64,000 bases of DNA from Cordia subcordata (Eukaryota > Streptophyta > Magnoliopsida > Boraginales > Cordiaceae). Positions 12,750 to 23,860 of this stretch are shown piece by piece. The stretch covers positions 248,001 to 312,000 of the forward strand of contig JAPTOF010000036.1 in NCBI GenBank assembly GCA_028554755.1, written 5' to 3'. Each line of letters begins with the position of its first letter. The first letter of the stretch is position 1. The translations under genes were made by a program, and so were the position numbers. The notes under the pieces are model-generated. The model saw nothing but the letters and a program-made list of their open reading frames with translations. It was not told where the DNA came from and did not search any database.

Positions 12750-12841
12750 GTTCTTGTACCTCTCCACATCCTTTGTTCATGTAATTTTTTGATTATTGGA
12801 ATATATCCCATCTTACTTGCCCCGCAAAAAAAAAAAAAAAA
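11222..12841 (+). mobile_element. LINE copy X, 5'-truncated, inside F
   Basis: Perfect 18-bp TSD ATCTCATGGAACCAATCA at 11204-11221 and 12842-12859. It ends with CTTACTTGCCCCGC and a 14-nt poly(A). X starts exactly at the catalytic FADD region of RT. It belongs to a different subfamily from its host F: its C-terminus (KLWRLDDVVV) resembles G, J and W, whereas F ends in NWGIEAILE. Confidence 0.96.
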
Positions 12842-15295
12842 ATCTCATGGAACCAATCAGCATTCATTGAAGGAAGACTTATCAATGAGAACATTCTTGT
12901 TGCGCATGATATTTTTAGAGGATATTCTAGAACTCATATCTCACCAAGATGTGCCCTTAAAGTTGATATCATGAAGGCTTTTGACTCACTTAGTTGGGAT
13001 TTTATCAAAGTTGCACTTCTTGCTTTTGGTTTTCCCGACACTTTTGTTAAGTGGATCATGGCTTGCATCACAACTCCTAGTTTCACCATTTCAATCAATG
13101 GAAGCTTTGAAGGTTACCTTAAAGGAGCAAGCGGCATAAGACAAGGTGACCCTATCTCTCCTTATATTTTCGTCTTATGCATGGAAGTCCTCTCATCCTT
13201 ATTTAATTGTTTGGAACATCACCCAAACTTTAGCTATCACCCAAAATGTGCTAAACTCAAGCTGAACCATATTTGCTTTGGATGATCTCTTTATTTTTTG
13301 CAAAGGCAACTTGAAGTCAATTGATTGCATCATGGAGACATTAGAGAAATTCTATGAGTTCTCAGGTCTCAAAGTAAATTGCAACAAAAGTGATGTTTTT
13401 CTTGGAGGCATATCCCAAGAGGTTAAGAAGCTTATCCTTGAAAAACTTGGTTTCAAAGAGGGGTTACTTCCAATTAGATACCTTGGAGTTCCATTGGTAA
13501 CTAGGAAGCTTTGCAAAGGAGATTGTGGGCCACTTTTAGAGAAAATCAATAGAAGAATTGAGCATTGGACTACTAAAAGTCTCTCATATGCTGGAAGAGT
13601 TTTGCTCATTAAGTCAACACTCACACAAATTTGTGCATTTTGGGTAAGTTCACTTCTTCTTCCGAAGGGCATCATCAAAGAAATTGAGTCAAAGTTTTGT
13701 GCATTTCTTTGGAGAGATACGGGAGCATAACTTGCATGGAGCAATGTTTGTGTTCCATTGGATGAAGGAGGATTGGGAATTAGATCTTTGGAAGACATCA
13801 ACAATACTTTCTTCACAAAATTTTTTTGGAGAATGTATGCTTTTCGTGAATCTCTTTGGAGCAAATGGGTTCATTCAAACTACATTAAGAATGAATCAAT
13901 TTGGACAATCTCTTACCCAAATGACTCAAGCTGGATCTTAAAGAAGCTTCTCAATTGCCGAGCTTCAACTAGAAGTCATATTTCACATATTCTTGGAGAT
14001 GGGAGAGACACACACTTTTGGCTTGATAAATGGCATGACAATGGTACTCTCCTTGAACATTGGAATGGCACTTTCAACCATCCACCACTTCATGCAAAGG
14101 TACAAGAAATCTTCTCAAATGGCTCTTGGAATTGGCCAATTCAGCTTTTGCATATCCCTATCCCAAACACTGCCATCGTTGAAAATAGGTTGGATTCTTA
14201 CTCTTGGAGTCTCTCAAATGATGGGAAATTCTCTTTTAAGCATACTTGGGAGCACTTGCGTAAGCGAAAAAGAAAGATTGAATGGCACAATGTTGTTTGG
14301 TTTAAAACCACACACCAAAGCATGCTTTTATTACTTGGACTGCAATGCATAGGCTTACAACAAAATTCAGAATGCTCACTCGGGGTATTGAAATCAACTC
14401 CAATTGCATATTTTGCAACTTTGCTTGCGAAACAAGGGACCATCTTTTCTTCCATTGTAGCTTTACAAGAAGAATTTGGCAAAGAGGGCTGGAGTTAACA
14501 TGCATAAAAGATCCACCAACATCATGGAATGAAATCCTCACTTTCTTTACTCCATACGTTCTTGAAGGCAATCTCAAAGCTACACTCATCAAGCATTTCT
14601 TTGGAGCAACAATTTATTTCATTTGGCTGGAAAGGAACAATAGACAATTCAGCAACGGAGCAAAAACGGAAGAGCAAATCTTTTCATCCATCTTCAACCA
14701 TGTTCGAATTAAATGTACAATTGGAAAGCTTTTCACTTCTTCTTGTATCAACAAAATCATTTGTAAGAATTGGGGAATCGAAGCTATATTAGAATGAGCT
14801 TCCCCTTCTTTTGATTCTCATGTACATTTTTTGTAATTAATATAGTGCATTCACTTTTCACGCAAAAAAAAAATGCACTCAATGTAATATGGTTAGGTAT
14901 GTTGAAGGGAATTGCCCCTTGAAGCCAAAAGCCCAACCAAATCCTCAACCCCAACAGCAACTCACTAGGCAACAACCTAAAATCCGAAATGAGTGGCATG
15001 TATTGGGCAAGAAGCAGGCTCCCCTAAGGAATCCCAACAATATGCCCATAGAGGAAGTCACTCCCTCTAAGGAAAAGGTGGTTACCTCTCGGCCATGCTC
15101 TCCTAAGGCAGCACTTGACTCAAAAATTAAGAGTTCTAATCATTTTGAAGTTCTTGACCTCAGGTGGATGACTTTGAAAAGGAAACTTCGAATCAAAATA
15201 ATAAGTTCGGGTCAAATGGGGAGGAAAAGGTTGAAGACAATCCAATTGCTTTTGGTACTCATGATCCGGGTATAAGTACCTCCTTTATCTCCTAA

Positions 15296-16885
15296 ATGAA
15301 CTTTTGCCCTTGGAATATTAGAGGTCTAAATTCCTAACAAACAAAAAGAAATTATGTTGCTGATCGATAAGCATCAATTGGATTTCTTTTGTCTTTTGGA
15401 GAATAAAGTGGTTTGTAATGATAGGATCAACTTCATTAGATCCTGTTTTGAAAAGCTTGGTTTTGATGATCATTTGGATGATTTGGTTAAGGGGTGGCTT
15501 TGGCTTTTTTGGAGGAAAAATATAAAACTACATTTATTGATTCTTGTGATCAAGCTCTCCTCTTCAACTTTGATGATTTCATCCACAAATCCATTTTTGT
15601 TGCTTTTATTTATGGACATAATGTAGCTTCAAAAGAAGGAAACTTTGGAGCAAGCTTAGTCTTTGGTGCCCTTGGTGTCATGAAAGTGACCTTTGTATTT
15701 TGGGCGACTTCAACAAAGTCTTGCAAGGAGGAGACAAGTCCAGCACCTCAACCATTTCAAAAAGTGCTTGGCAATTCAAAGCTTTTGTTGATAATGCAAA
15801 TATGCAAGAAGCAAAAGCTCATGGGCCTCACTTTACTTGGACTAACAAGAGTGAGGAAGGTAATTTTTTGGCAAGCAAGCTTGATAGAGCTTTGGTATGC
15901 AAATTGGACCCAAAACTATCACCATTTCTTCCTTTTGGTTGATAGCCCCGGCATCTCCGATCATTGCCCGATTATCATGCAAACTTGTAAGTCTTGGCAT
16001 TCTTCTCCCAAACCTTTTATATTCTATAATGCTTGGACGTCATACTCGAATTTCTTGAAGCTTGTGGAAGAACATTGGAGTACATGGGTTTTTGGTACTC
16101 TAATGTTCAATCTCTATCAAAAGCAAAAAATGCTCAAGAAAGCTCTCAAATCTTTTGATAAGACGTGCTTTGCATGTATTCCCAATGCCATCAATAATCT
16201 TCGGGTGGAGCCAGATGGTGCCCGACATGCGTTTTATAATGGTGAGCATAATGCCGCACTTATTGACAAGGAAAAGAGTATCTTGATCAAATTTGAAGAG
16301 CTTGATGCCACTTACAAAGCCATGCTTATCTAAAAGTCCAGACTTTCATGGATCAAGGAAAGGGATTCAAACACTAAATTCTTTCACAATGCCGTGAGGA
16401 ATAGGAAGCTCAAAAACACTATCCATGCAATCAAGAATGAGAATGGGCATCTTCTCTTGGAGGATTATGAAGTAAAAAATGAGTTCATTGGCTATTTCAA
16501 AAATCTCCTTGGCACAAGAAATTCAACTCATGTTAATGTGGGTGTCTTGAAGGATATTATTGGGAAATCAATTGATGATAACTTTGCTGCCACCATCATT
16601 GCTCCTATCACAAGAGATGAAATAAAAAAAGCACTTGTCTCCCTTAATCCTAACAAAAGTCCAGGATCGGATGGCTATACCTCTTATTTTTACATGGTAG
16701 CTTGGTAGATTGTTGGAGAGGATGTTCTTAATGCAATCAGCTCCTTCTTTGAATCAAGTAAGCTTCTTAAAGAGGTAAATTCTACAATTATTACTCTTGT
16801 GCCAAAGGTCTCGAATCCATCCATGGTTAAAGATTTTAGGCCTATCTCTTGTTGAAACACCATCTATAAATGCATCTCAAAGATT
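15296..16885 (+). pseudogene. LINE E ORF2, endonuclease and start of RT
   Basis: ATG 15296 gives MNFCPWNIRGLNS and hits TAA after 13 codons; a small frame change lets the reading continue with EIMLLIDKHQLDFFCLLENKV. Endonuclease blocks follow in several frames: GDFNKVLQGGDKSS (15700), FTWTNKSEEGNF (15830), SDHCPI (15955). The RT N-terminal region runs FPHNAVRNRKLKNT-like (16380), NPNKSPGSDGYTS (16650), VKDFRPISC (16825) up to the G/L block at 16885, then 32 bp more at 58330-58361 (the ANRLKVCLP part). Stops at 16331-16333 and 16706-16708 are visible. Confidence 0.85.
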
Positions 16886-18239
16886 TTTTTTTTGCGGAGC
16901 AAGTAAGATTAATTGTATTTCATCAAGTCAAAGGTGTACATGTGCAAAAGATGTGGAGGGAAGGAAAAAAAGAACCTATACAATGATATCTTCTAATCTT
17001 CACAATTTACATAAAGCTTTGTTCAAAAGAGAAGACTGAAATTTTCTACCATCAGAAAGTTTTACTCTAACATCATTGAAGAGAGTATAAAAAATAAACT
17101 CCTCAGTTCTTGCTTGGTTTTTGTAGATACGTTGATTCCTTTCAATCCAAATATTGTAGATGGCTGCCCCAAAAAGGTGTTTGATAATAGTGGCTTTCAA
17201 GTGCGTCTCAAGGACAAAAGGAGTGATTTAATCAATAATATCATGCCAACAAATCAGATTTCCGAAACAAAAGAGAGTTGCAAGCCCTTTCTCCAAATCC
17301 TCCTAGTGAAACAACATTCAAAGAAGAGATGCTCTCTTGTTTCACAACCCATGTGACAAAAAATACAAGTTGGGTTGATATTAAGCCCCCAATGCAAAAT
17401 TCTGAATTTTGTACTAAGGCGATCATGGTAAGCAAGCCATGCAATGAAGCTATGTTTTGGATTATGCCTCTTGTGCCAATGATATTATAACCTTCAAAAT
17501 GAGTTCCTTTCCTTCTTATACATTCCCAAGTGTGATTGAATGTGAAGCCTCCACATGGGGAAAGATTCCATGTTATCTTATCCTTTGTGCCTTCATTGAG
17601 GACAAAATTTGGAACTTCAACTTGGGAAAGATGCAATGGCCAATTCCAAGTACCATCAATGAAAAGTTCACATACCTTTGCCAGGAGTGGAGCATTTGGG
17701 ATGGTATTTGTCCAATGCTCAAATGGAGGACCATCCTTGTGCCAATTATCAATCCAAAAGAAAGTGTTTGTGCCATTACCAATTTTGTGTTGGATGAATC
17801 TTTTGCAATAACACGGCATCCAAGAAGCATTTTAAAGACCCAGCTTGTATCCTTAGGAGTTTGTACCACCCAAATGGAAGAGTCTTTGATATAGTTTGCT
17901 TGAACCCATTGACTCCAAAGTGTTTCTTTTGTTGCATAAATCCTCCAAAAGATTTTCAGCATGAAGGTCAAGTTGATCTCTTCAATGCTATGGATACCAA
18001 GTCTCCTTTCCTTCAAGGGGAAGCAAATTTCCTTCCATGCCACCTTACGACCAGTCCCTCTCCATAAAAAAGCTTTGAATTTTGCCTCAATGGCAGCCAA
18101 AACACCTTTGGGTAAGAGAAATGCATTTGCCCAATATGCACAAATCTGAATGAGAATGGATTTAATGAGCACAAGTCTACCTACAAAAGAAAGCCAATTG
18201 TTGGTTACAATTAAATTAAGAAGACTTTCTCTCTCTACC

Positions 18240-18323
18240 ATGAAAATCCTCTACCCACTCTCTACAAACTTTGATTTCAGCCACCATTTTTCCACCTCCA
18301 CCACCACCACACGCCACCCCTAA
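18240..18323 (+). promoter_or_regulatory. Leader upstream ORF in H
   Basis: A 27-codon uORF begins MKILYPLS at 18240, 15 nt after the conserved 5' edge, and ends with TAA 18321-18323. Elements M and S have uORFs of 29 and 27 codons at the same place with the same start. The 3' half is a Thr/His-rich stretch read from CCACCA repeats. Expected effect: reduced or conditional initiation at the ORF1 ATG (18428). Confidence 0.5.
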
Positions 18324-19939
18324 CAGCCATCTTCCATCTCCATTTTTATTTTCAATTTGCAGCCCCAACCTTTGAAACCTAAACACTTTTTCCACACCCA
18401 TCCCACAACCCCAACACTTGATTTTCCATGGCAAAGAAGAAGAAAGGGTCCTCTCCATCAAGACATAGTGCACATATCTCAGTAAAAAATCAAGCTAAGG
18501 AATGTCCATCATTGGCTAAAAACACAAAAGTCATTCTGGATGAGGTTGATTCAGCATCTTTTATTTCTCCTCTTGAGAATGAAGAAGTTTCATCAACCTC
18601 AAGCAAGGAACTTCATGAAGCTTATTATGCATTTGAATCGGGAAAAACTTTCAAAGCATTGCAAGAGGAGAAAGACAAAGATAAGCTTGAGCTCGTGAAA
18701 TCCCTTTCAAGGAAAGCTAGATCTTTATCACCTCCTAGCAAGGGTTCTATTTCTTTCTCAAAAGAGAACCGAGAGGTTGAGGATTCTTCACAAAAGCATC
18801 TTGGCTCCCCAACAAAGTTTCAAGCTTCTTCTAGCCCAAGGATCTTTTCAAAGTATGATAATCAATCCGGAAATGCTCATACCAACAAATTAGGGTCTTC
18901 GGACTTGAGGAAAGAAGAAGTTGAAGAAAAGCTTTTACACGCTGGTCAAAACAAGTTTGCTTTGGATATTAACCTTGGGGGAAAAGAGGGGTACTCTTTT
19001 TTTGATTTTGGCAGCCACTTTGCAGCTCAAACTCCCCAAAAGCCGACAGCACATACTCAAGACCCAAAGCAAAAGTTTGAATCATTTTTTCAACTTCAAG
19101 AGCCCGGTTCTTTTGATGGAAACTTCCCACCACTCAAAAGCTCATTTTCAGCAAAGGAAAAAGGGGACCACAATCGAAATGACATGGTTGCCATGTCATT
19201 TAGTAAAGACACTTCAGCAAACATTCCAAATCAGCCCCCCCCTTCCAAATGAAGAAGAAGTTCGAGATTGCACTACTTAGCCCACTAAAATGCTTTTCAA
19301 AAATGAAGATTGGAAGGAGAAGAGTGCACTTGAAAACAAAAGAGCCTCACAACAAAATACTCAACAAAATGCTTGGAGAAAGCCACCAAAAATCAGGTTT
19401 GAACCTACTTCAAAAACACCATCTCTTGATTGGGGAAAGGATTTCGCTGAATTTATTAGCACAAATCTGCAATTTGATGATGAAATTGAAGTTAAAATTA
19501 TCAATGGAGTTAGGGATGTGGTTGACCCCTAGGACGATTTATATCATGAAGGGGACAAACTATGGACTCATTGTTTAGTTGGCCAATTTATAGGCGCCCC
19601 ACCACCTTACTTACTTATCAAAAACATGGTTGACTTTGCTTGGAGAAGGTTTGGCAATGTGGATATCTTCCATAAAGGGAAAGGGCTGTATGTTTTCAAA
19701 TTTGATAAAGAAGAACATTGTCAAAAAGTCTTGCAACAACTTTGGCATGTTCATCATAGACCTTTGCTTCTAAGGAAATGGAAGCCAAATCTTGAGTACA
19801 TAAATCTGAATTGTAATAAAGTCCCATTGTGGGTTAAGCTATGGAATGTTCCAATGAGTCTTTGGTCAAAAGAGGGTTAAATTATGTTGCTTCTTTCATT
19901 GGGAAGCCTATTCAAATGGATGCTTTGACTGAATTAAAA

Positions 19940-20274
19940 CTAAGACTCATTTTGAATGGCAAGCCATGAGTAAGAAAGCCCCATTGAAGTCAAGTAATGC
20001 TCCAAACAACTTCCATGGTGAAGGTTCTTCTTCAAAGGAAAAGGCGACTTCTCCAAGGCATTCTTTAGTTAGGGTTCCTCTTGACCCCTCAAGCTCTAAA
20101 ATTTCGCACTCCAATCACTTTGAGATACTTGGTCATGAGGGAGAAATTGGAGATGAAGATACAAGACTTCTTGACCAGAATAGTAAGGAGGAAGAATTGG
20201 GTAATTTTGGCACTCCAAATGCAAAAAGCAACCAGGTATCCGAGCCAAGTGCTCCTCCTTTACCTCCTCAATGA
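19940..20274 (+). pseudogene. LINE J ORF1 C-terminal tail
   Basis: About 100 codons after the zinc knuckle: a WQAMSKKAPLKSSNAPNN block, a Pro/Ser-rich stretch, SNHFEIL (a motif repeated in nearly all ORF1 tails as NHFEIL/NHFEVL/NRFEAL), then an acidic end APPLPPQ. The stop TGA (20272-20274) overlaps the ORF2 ATG (20271). The closest tail in this window is that of L (33347-33700, minus). Only the tail is present because the element is truncated. Confidence 0.85.
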
Positions 20275-23200
20275 ATTTTTGCTCATGGAATATTAGGGGG
20301 CTAAACTCCCAAAGAAACAAAAGGAAGCTGCATTTTTGATCAATAAACACCACTTGGACATCATGTGTCTTTTTGAAAACAAAGTGGTTATTTATAAAAA
20401 AATAAAAAAAATAAGTACACTTTTTTAGAAAGTTGGTTTTTTTGGCTACTTTGATGATCTTACCAAGGGGCGGATTTGGCTTTTTTGGAAGAAAGGCATT
20501 AAAGCTACTTGGATTGACTCTTGTGATCAAGCTTTGCTCTTTCATTTTGATGATCACATTCATATGCCTTTCTTTGTTGCCTTCATTTATGGACACAATG
20601 AAGCTTCAAAAAGAATTGAACTTTGGAGAAAACTTGAGCTTTGGTGTACTTGGTGTGAAGAAAGTGTGCTTTGTCTCTTGGGGGATTTCAATGAGGTTTT
20701 GCAAAGTGGTGACAAATCAAATACTTATGCCACTCCAACAAGTGCTGGTGCCTTTCAAAACTTTGTGGCAAAAGCAAAATTGCAAGAGGTTAATACACAT
20801 GGACCACGCTTCACTTGGTCAAATAAGAGCAATGATGAAAATTACTTGGCTAGCAAGCTTGATAGAGCCTTCATCAACGAATATTGGATGCATCATTACC
20901 ATCTCTCCTTTCTTTTGGTTGCTAGTCCCGGTGTTTCCGATCATTGTCCACTTATCATGCATTCTTGTAAGCCTTGGAAATCCTCACCTAAACCCTTCAA
21001 GTTCTATAATGTGTGGACTTCTCATATGGATTTCCTTAAGCTTGTTGAAGAACATTGGTGTACACGGGTCTTTGGTACACCAATGTACATCCTCTACCAA
21101 AAGCAAAAGCATTAAAACTTGCTCTTAAATCTTTTGATAAAGAGCATTTTGCTGCCATTCCGTATGCCATCAATAATCTTAGGGAAGAGCTTGAAATTGT
21201 TCAATACTCTATCCTTAATGGTCAGCAAAATTATTCTCTCATTGACATGAAGAAATCCATTTTGAGCAAATTGGAGGAGCTTGAAGGAAAGCAAAAAGCC
21301 ATGCTTTTCCAGAAGTCAAGACTAAATTGGATCAAGGAAGGAGATGCCAATACAAAATTCTTCCATAATGTGGTTAAAGGAAGGAAGCTTAAAAACACCA
21401 TCCATGCTATCAAGAATGAGAATGGTCACATTCTCCTTGAAGAAGATGAAGTGAAAGAGGAATTCATTGGCTATTTTAAGAAGCTTCTTGGTGTTGAATC
21501 CCCCTCAAGCATTAATGTCGATCTTTTGAAAAATATAATTGACAAGCAAATTGATCATGAAGTTGCTGCCACAATCATTGCTCCTATCACCGATGATGAA
21601 ATCAAGAATGCACTTTTCTCTCTCAACCCAAACAAAAGCCCGGGGCCAGATGGCTTCACATCCCATTTTACAAGATTGCATGGGAGATTGTTGGGAAGGA
21701 CGCCCTTGGAGCAATCAGATCCTTTTTTGATTCAAGCAAGCTTCTTAAAGAGGTAAATGCCACAATTATCACTCTTGTGCCTAAAAATCCAAATCCTTCT
21801 ATGGTCAAGGACTATAGGCCAATTTCTTGCTGCAACACCATTTATAAATGCATCTCCAAGATCATTGCAAATAGGTTTAAGGGTTGCTTACCTCATATTA
21901 TTTCTTGGAACCAATCAGCATTCTTGAAAGGTAGACTCATCCATGAGAATATCCTCATTGCACATGACATCATGAGAGGCTATCAAAGAAGACATATTTC
22001 CACAAGATGTGCATTTAAAATTGATATTATGAAAGCTTTTGACTCCTTGAACTGGTTTTTAATTGAATGCACACTTCTTGATTTTGGTTTCCCCAAAAAG
22101 TTTGTGGATTGGATCATGGCTTGTGTTAAAACTCCTAGCTTCACCATTGCCATTAATGGAGGTTTGGAAGGTTTCTTCTCGGGTGCAAATGGCATTAGGC
22201 AAGGAGATCCTATCTCCCCTTATCTCTTTGTCCTTTGTATGGAGGTTCTTACGTGCATGCTTAACAACTTGGAAAACAATTCGAGATTTCAATTCCACCC
22301 AAAATGCGGAAGTATCAAGCTTAATCATCTTTGCTTTGCGGATGACCTCCTTATCTTTTGTAAAGGGGACATAAATTCTATTGATTGCATCATGGATACT
22401 TTGAAGGCTTTTTCTACTTACCCTAGGCTGAATATTAGCAAGGCTAAGAGTGTTATCTTCCTTGGTGGAGTTCCAAATGAGGAGAAACGAGTGATCATGG
22501 ATAGAATTGAGTTCCAAGAAGGTGAGCTACCAATCCGATATTTGGGCATCCCACTTGTTTCAAGAAAGCTAAGAAGGAGTGATTGCTGTACTCTCTTGGA
22601 AAAAATCAATCTCAAGCTTCACTCTTGGTGCAACAATTGGCTTTCCTTTGCTGGAAGACTTGTGCTTATCAAATCGGTCCTTACCCAAATTTGTGCTTAT
22701 TGGGCAAATGCATTCCTTATGCCTAAAGGAGTTATGGCAGCCATTGAGACAAAATTCAAAGCCTTTTTATGGAGAGGAACTGGTCCTAAGGTGGCTTGGA
22801 AGGACATTTGTCTTCCCTTCAAGGAGGGAGCTCTTGGAGTCCGAAACATTAAGGAGGTTAACTTAACCTACATGCTGAAAGTCTTTTGGAGGATGTATGC
22901 AATTAAAGAAACACTTTGGAGTCAATGGGTTCAAGAAAATTATATTAAAGACTCTTCTATTTGGAATGTACAAATTCCCAAGGATGCAAGTTGGATATTC
23001 AAAGCACTACTTGGCTGCTGACCTTTTGCAAGTCGATTCCTCAAGCACAAAGTTGGAAATGGAGCAAACACTTTCTTTTGGAGTGATAATTGGCACAAGG
23101 ATGGTTCTCTCTTGGAGCATTGGACCAATGCCATTCCACATCCACATCTTCATGCCAAGGTATGTGAGATCTTCATTGAAGGTTCTTGGAATTGGCCAAT

Positions 23201-23860
23201 GCATCTTTCCCATGTTGATATTCCAGATTTTTGTCTTGATGAAAACGCTATGGATAGAATCTCATGGAATCTCTCCCCAAGTGGTTGCTTTTCTTTCAAA
23301 CACACTTGGGAAAGTATTCAAAGAAAAGGTTCTTATTTTGAAGGGTCAAATCTCATTTGGCACAAGAAGCATAATCCAAAGCATAGCTTCATTATTTGGC
23401 TTGCATTCCATGATCGTCTTAACACAAAATTCAGACTCTTGCATTGGGGGCTTTTCATTAATCCATCATGTATCTTTTGTAATTTGGGTTGTGAGACCAG
23501 AGTGCATCTCTTCTTTGAATGTTTTTCACAAGGAGGATTTGGAGAAAGGGCCTGAAACTTACCCTTGTTCCGGAAAATCTGATTTGTTGGCAAGATATTA
23601 CTGATTTTCTCACTCCTTTCGCCCTTGAAAAACATTTGAAGGCCACAATTCTCAAGCATCTTTTTGGGGCAGCCATCTACCACATTTGGATTGAAAGGAA
23701 TCAACGCATCTTCAAAAATCAAGCAAGAACCGAGGAGTCCATCTTTGATACTCTCTTTAATGATGTTAGAGTAAAACTCTCAAGTGGTGGCAAAATTCAA
23801 TCTTCTCCATTGAACAAAACATTATGTAAAATGTGGAGACTTGAAGATATCATTGTTTAG
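20271..23860 (+). pseudogene. LINE J ORF2, nearly full-length with a well preserved RT
   Basis: Start MNFCSWNIRGLNS, with a frameshift stop at 20337. Endonuclease in frame from 20534: LLGDFNEVLQSGDKS, FTWSNKS, SKLDRAF, SDHCPL. RT N-terminus 21055-21756 with NPNKSPGPDGFTS. A 414-codon frame (21777-23021) holds [42 protein letters not shown], an intact FADD (near 22338), PIRYLGIPL and FKAFLWRGTGPKVAWKD. TGA at 23019-23021, zf-RVT CIFCNLGCETRVHLFF near 23470 (His-rich part changed), frameshift near 23530, stop TAG 23858-23860. Confidence 0.92.

Larger units (their letters stand above)
9664..14797 (+). pseudogene. LINE F ORF2 (interrupted by X)
   Basis: Nearly complete ORF2. Endonuclease: FCLLKTKV (near 9680), MGDFNEIL (near 9985), FTWSNRS (near 10115), SKIDRAL and SDHCPL (near 10245). 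The RT half starts with NPNKSP near 10935; X interrupts at ISWNQS (11221) and the frame resumes at 12860 with VDIMKAFDSL, GIRQGDPISPYIF (near 13135), PIRYLGVPL and then zf-RVT CIFCNFACETRDHLFF (near 14405). Damage: frameshifts near 10420, 10955, 13275 (destroying FVDD) and 14345, and TAA at 13728-13730. Stop TGA at 14795-14797. Confidence 0.92.
9664..14872 (+). mobile_element. LINE copy F, 5'-truncated, close relative of R
   Basis: F is inserted in the zinc-knuckle codons of E ORF1. The TSD ATGCACTCAATGTA is at 9650-9663 and 14873-14886, and poly(A) at 14864-14873 follows TTCACTTTTCACGC. F begins about 24 codons into ORF2. Apart from X inside it (11222-12841) it matches element R (53600-57189) almost base for base, including the 3' UTR, so both are recent copies of one source family. 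A two-base loss at the FVDD motif near 13278 is private to F. Confidence 0.95.
7959..15299 (+). pseudogene. LINE E ORF1 (interrupted by F)
   Basis: Starts MGKKKKGS at 7959 and meets a TAA after 16 codons (8007-8009). Later frames show the usual order: an ALEAGSTY coil-like block near 8150, the linker motif EDFPSL near 8624, the DUF4283-like domain (9034-9600; TKGRDSLSS, SLYSKRGLGYIASFIGNPIQMD), then the zinc knuckle, which F splits at 9663/14873. The rejoined knuckle reads CTQCNMVRYVEGNC: the GH pair has become RY, so metal binding is lost. Frameshifts near 8360, 8830, 9015 and 9335. The end PLSPK is followed by ATGA (15296-15299) shared with ORF2. Confidence 0.85.
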
